Shown one piece after another: positions 7,151-8,434 of a stretch of 8,434 nt of DNA. The translations under genes and the position numbers were made by a program. Every line of letters begins with the position of its first letter. The stretch's first letter is position 1. The notes below the pieces were generated by a model that searched no databases, was not told where the DNA came from, and saw only the letters and a list, made by a program, of their open reading frames with translations. This DNA is from Pirellulaceae bacterium (GTDB lineage Bacteria > Planctomycetota > Planctomycetia > Pirellulales > Pirellulaceae): contig JADLDX010000941.1 in NCBI GenBank assembly GCA_020846515.1, positions 1 through 8,434 on the forward strand, given 5' to 3'.

Positions 7151-7204
7151 CGAGCCGACACCTGATCGAAGGCCTTCGATCAGGCGAGTTGCCAAGGCGG
7201 CTCG
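7151..7204. repeat. 24-bp perfect palindrome nested in a 7-bp inverted repeat
   Basis: CCTGATCGAAGG at 7161-7172 is followed directly by its reverse complement at 7173-7184, giving 24 bp with no spacer. Outside it, CGAGCCG (7151-7157) pairs with CGGCTCG (7198-7204). The structure stops just before copy B of the inverted-repeat element begins at 7206. It could be a cruciform, a protein-binding site, or the end of a mobile element. No function can be assigned. Confidence 0.75.
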
Positions 7205-7205
7205 A

Positions 7206-7376
7206 GAATAAATGGGGTCAGGTCTCATTTTCGTGACCCAGAGAGCCTCAACGCGACATTTCGCGAGCGTTAGCTCCGGACTGGTAAAGATCAAGAGCAT
7301 CTCAGATGAACTCGGGCTAGTCTTGACCTGTACCCCTCGTCTCGTTTACGGCCGGTAAATGAGACCTGACCCCGTT
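7206..7376. repeat. Inverted-repeat element copy B (REP/MITE-like)
   Basis: This is the second copy, in the same orientation as copy A at 6591-6760. The terminal repeats are GGGGTCAGGTCTCATTT at 7214-7230 and its reverse complement at 7357-7373. The 8 bases GAATAAAT before it are shared with copy A. The internal hairpin is CGCGA/TCGCG (7252-7265), and the 3' hairpin is CTCGTTTAC/GTAAATGAG (7341-7363). Relative to copy A the inner hairpin has changed flanking bases but keeps its GCGA/TCGC core and pairing, which suggests the fold matters. Together with copy A it could allow recombination that removes or duplicates the segment between. Confidence 0.8.
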
Positions 7377-7430
7377 TTTCGTTGTTCGTGCAGCCGGGAA
7401 GTCCAACTGCGACGATCACAAATGAGCCAT

Positions 7431-7456
7431 GAAAAAGAGGAAACAGCAAGCGCTGT
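7431..7456 (-). terminator. Candidate intrinsic terminator of the minus-strand ASCH operon
   Basis: Read on the minus strand, ACAGC (7456-7452) pairs with GCTGT (7447-7443) around GCTT and is followed by the T-rich tract TTCCTCTTTTTC. It begins 20 bases after the stop codon of the ASCH gene. The stem is short (5 bp), so termination may be partial. Confidence 0.4.
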
Positions 7457-7476
7457 GGGAAGTTGTTGGCGAGATT

Positions 7477-7905
7477 TCACGCGCTTAGGCGAAGTTGCGT
7501 CGACCGCAAATAAGCAGTTTGACTGGCGCTAAGGTAGCGAAACTGCTGAGGTGGGTGAAAGCCTGGCCATGCCTTACGCAGTTCGCTCAGACCGAGTGGA
7601 ATTTCGAACGCAACCACGTTCTTAAGAAACAGTCCGACTGCCTTAGTAGAATTGGCATAGTACTCGTTGAATTGAAGCCTTGTGACACCAGTTGCCTTGC
7701 CGTGAAGTTCCCAGAACGACCCTGGCTCTATTGCCTGAATGTCTGCGATCTTGGCAGTAGCTACGATCGCCATCCTTGGAACGCAGCAATAGATTGCGAT
7801 CTCTTCGTTGACGCTGGCTCTGGGAATACGCTTCCTTAGCTCTACAGTCTTTCGGCCATCCAAAATAAGGTCCACATACTTTTGGTGAATCGATAGTAGT
7901 AGCAT
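7477..7905 (-). CDS. ASCH-domain protein (PUA superfamily)
   Basis: The 142-residue product begins MLLLSIHQKYVDLILDGRK followed by TVELRKR, the typical opening of ASCH domains (strand, helix, G-K-T/R-x-E-x-R). EEIAIYCC and MAIVATAKI give the next strands, and AVGLFLKNVV, FEIPLGLSELR and PPQQFRYLS complete the fold. ASCH proteins belong to the PUA-like superfamily and are predicted to bind RNA or modified nucleic acid, though some act as amidohydrolases on acylated cytidines. No catalytic assignment is made here. The frame is open further upstream to an ATG at 8022, but that would overlap the preceding gene by over 100 bp, and the ASCH fold starts at the Met at 7905, so that start is chosen. 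It follows the upstream gene by 10 bases and is probably cotranscribed and coupled, as it has no clear Shine-Dalgarno sequence. Confidence 0.8.
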   Translation of the reverse strand: MLLLSIHQKYVDLILDGRKTVELRKRIPRASVNEEIAIYCCVPRMAIVATAKIADIQAIEPGSFWELHGKATGVTRLQFNEYYANSTKAVGLFLKNVVAFEIPLGLSELRKAWPGFHPPQQFRYLSASQTAYLRSTQLRLSA

Positions 7906-7915
7906 TTGGTAGCTT

Positions 7916-8434
7916 TCATTGTAAGGGCTTCGTGGACATGCCTTTGCGGTATATCTCGACAAACACTGATTCATCAATTGAAGTAGAGGATTGGAATTGT
8001 TGGGCACTCCTACCGCTGGCAACTAATGTCTCGTTTGCTTCCTTAAAAGTGACTGGGGTAGGAAGCAGTTCGGTGTCCGAAAAGGATATGGCCATAACGA
8101 TCGATTCTGGCGCGCGATCCAATTCGAGCATGTCCTTCCATTCGTAAACCCCGTAGTGCATGTTACGTTTAAACAAATCCTTGGCAGTTGAGGTGACACG
8201 GTTGGTCATTCGTGAGACAGCACGAATCGATTTTGTCCCGTCTCCTTCGCCACTAACGTACCAGAGTATTCGGCCCATCCTTTCCTGTGGACCACCTCGT
8301 GCTGACTTGTAATACACTGAGTCTGGCTGGAGGACCAGCCGAGTATCAGGAGTGAGTAAAGGGCGATCCCAAAGACGGTAATCAAATAGCTCCTGAGCCC
8401 AATGCCGTCGTATCGGGATGATGAAGCACGGCAC
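7916..8434 (-). CDS. Protein with C-terminal PUA/EVE-like region, partial at right edge
   Basis: The frame is open from the right edge to TGA at 7918-7916, giving 172 codons. The first codon at the edge is GTG and could be a start, but the gene more likely continues beyond the window. The visible part starts FIIPIRRHWAQELFD, then has VYYKSARGG, GRILWYVSG, a strand SIRAVSRMTNRV, the segment HYGVYEWKDM, and IVMAISFSDTELLPTPVTF. This pattern resembles a PUA-like (EVE/ASCH-type) region that I associate with the C-terminal half of some GNAT-containing proteins encoded next to ASCH genes; this is recollection of the family and was not checked. An N-terminal acetyltransferase or other domain may lie outside the window. 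It is the first gene of the pair with the ASCH gene 10 bases downstream. Confidence 0.75.
   Translation of the reverse strand: MPCFIIPIRRHWAQELFDYRLWDRPLLTPDTRLVLQPDSVYYKSARGGPQERMGRILWYVSGEGDGTKSIRAVSRMTNRVTSTAKDLFKRNMHYGVYEWKDMLELDRAPESIVMAISFSDTELLPTPVTFKEANETLVASGRSAQQFQSSTSIDESVFVEIYRKGMSTKPLQ

Larger units (their letters stand above)
6761..7205. other. Region between the two inverted-repeat elements, no supported gene
   Basis: These 445 bp lie between element copies A and B. A plus-strand frame runs 6743-7165, but its ATG lies within the terminal repeat of copy A and its product shows no domain I recognise. A second frame (7045-7236) reads into copy B. Both look incidental. The region contains a strong hairpin (7031-7058) and a 24-bp perfect palindrome (7161-7184), so structured RNA or remnants of a mobile element are as likely as protein coding. 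I see no HUH or DDE transposase motif. Confidence 0.5.

Noticed and set aside
6743..7165. Plus-strand open frame of 140 codons between the repeat elements
   Set aside because: Its ATG is part of the terminal inverted repeat of copy A and the product has no family resemblance; kept only as an unexplained region.
6591..7376. CRISPR array
   Set aside because: There are only two long repeat copies with internal dyads and a 445-bp gap; no short regularly spaced repeats.
7495..7839. Plus-strand open frame of 114 codons
   Set aside because: Antisense to the ASCH gene, whose minus-strand product has a clear domain match.
7906..8022. Longer N-terminus for the ASCH protein (start at 8022)
   Set aside because: It would overlap the upstream gene by more than 100 bp and adds 39 residues with no domain; the fold begins at the Met at 7905.

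Overview
The window looks like part of a planctomycete chromosome, probably a Pirellula-like lineage. The reasons are a CheA-type protein with tandem Hpt domains, a BlaI/M56 pair whose M56 partner is greatly enlarged by leucine-rich repeats and a thioredoxin-like domain, and mostly weak Shine-Dalgarno sequences. This placement is inference from gene style; no rRNA or tRNA is present to confirm it.

Layout. (1) Positions 1-1277, minus strand: the N-terminal 425 codons of a CheA-like histidine kinase (Hpt, Hpt, Ala/Thr/Pro-rich linker), running off the left edge. (2) 1278-1703: a non-coding divergent region with a perfect hairpin and a 9-bp direct repeat. (3) 1704-2552, plus strand: a regulator with a MerR-like helix-turn-helix and a cobalamin-binding-like fold, in which the usual B12-ligand residues are replaced. 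(4) 2553-2732: an intergenic region with two near-identical 16-bp dyads whose centres are exactly 42 bp apart. (5) 2733-6508, plus strand: a two-gene operon with an ATGA overlap, encoding a BlaI/MecI-family repressor and a 1129-residue M56 (BlaR1-like) membrane metalloprotease fused to LRRs and a TlpA-like thioredoxin domain. (6) 6509-7476: a convergent intergenic zone with two copies (about 89% identical by hand alignment) of a roughly 160-bp element with 17-bp perfect terminal inverted repeats. The 445 bp between the copies include a strong hairpin and a 24-bp perfect palindrome. (7) 7477-8434, minus strand: an ASCH-domain protein preceded, 10 bases upstream, by the C-terminal part of a protein with a PUA/EVE-like region. 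The latter runs off the right edge.

How the genes may work together. The BlaI-M56 operon is the most coherent system here. By analogy with BlaI/BlaR1 and MecI/MecR1, the BlaI homologue would repress its own operon through the twin dyads. The membrane protease would relieve repression after its extracytoplasmic part senses a signal. The beta-lactam-binding sensor of BlaR1 is absent and replaced by LRRs plus a CxxC thioredoxin domain, so a protein-ligand or thiol/redox signal in the envelope is a reasonable but unproven guess. The ASCH gene and its upstream neighbour look like a separate small operon with possible nucleic-acid-related roles.
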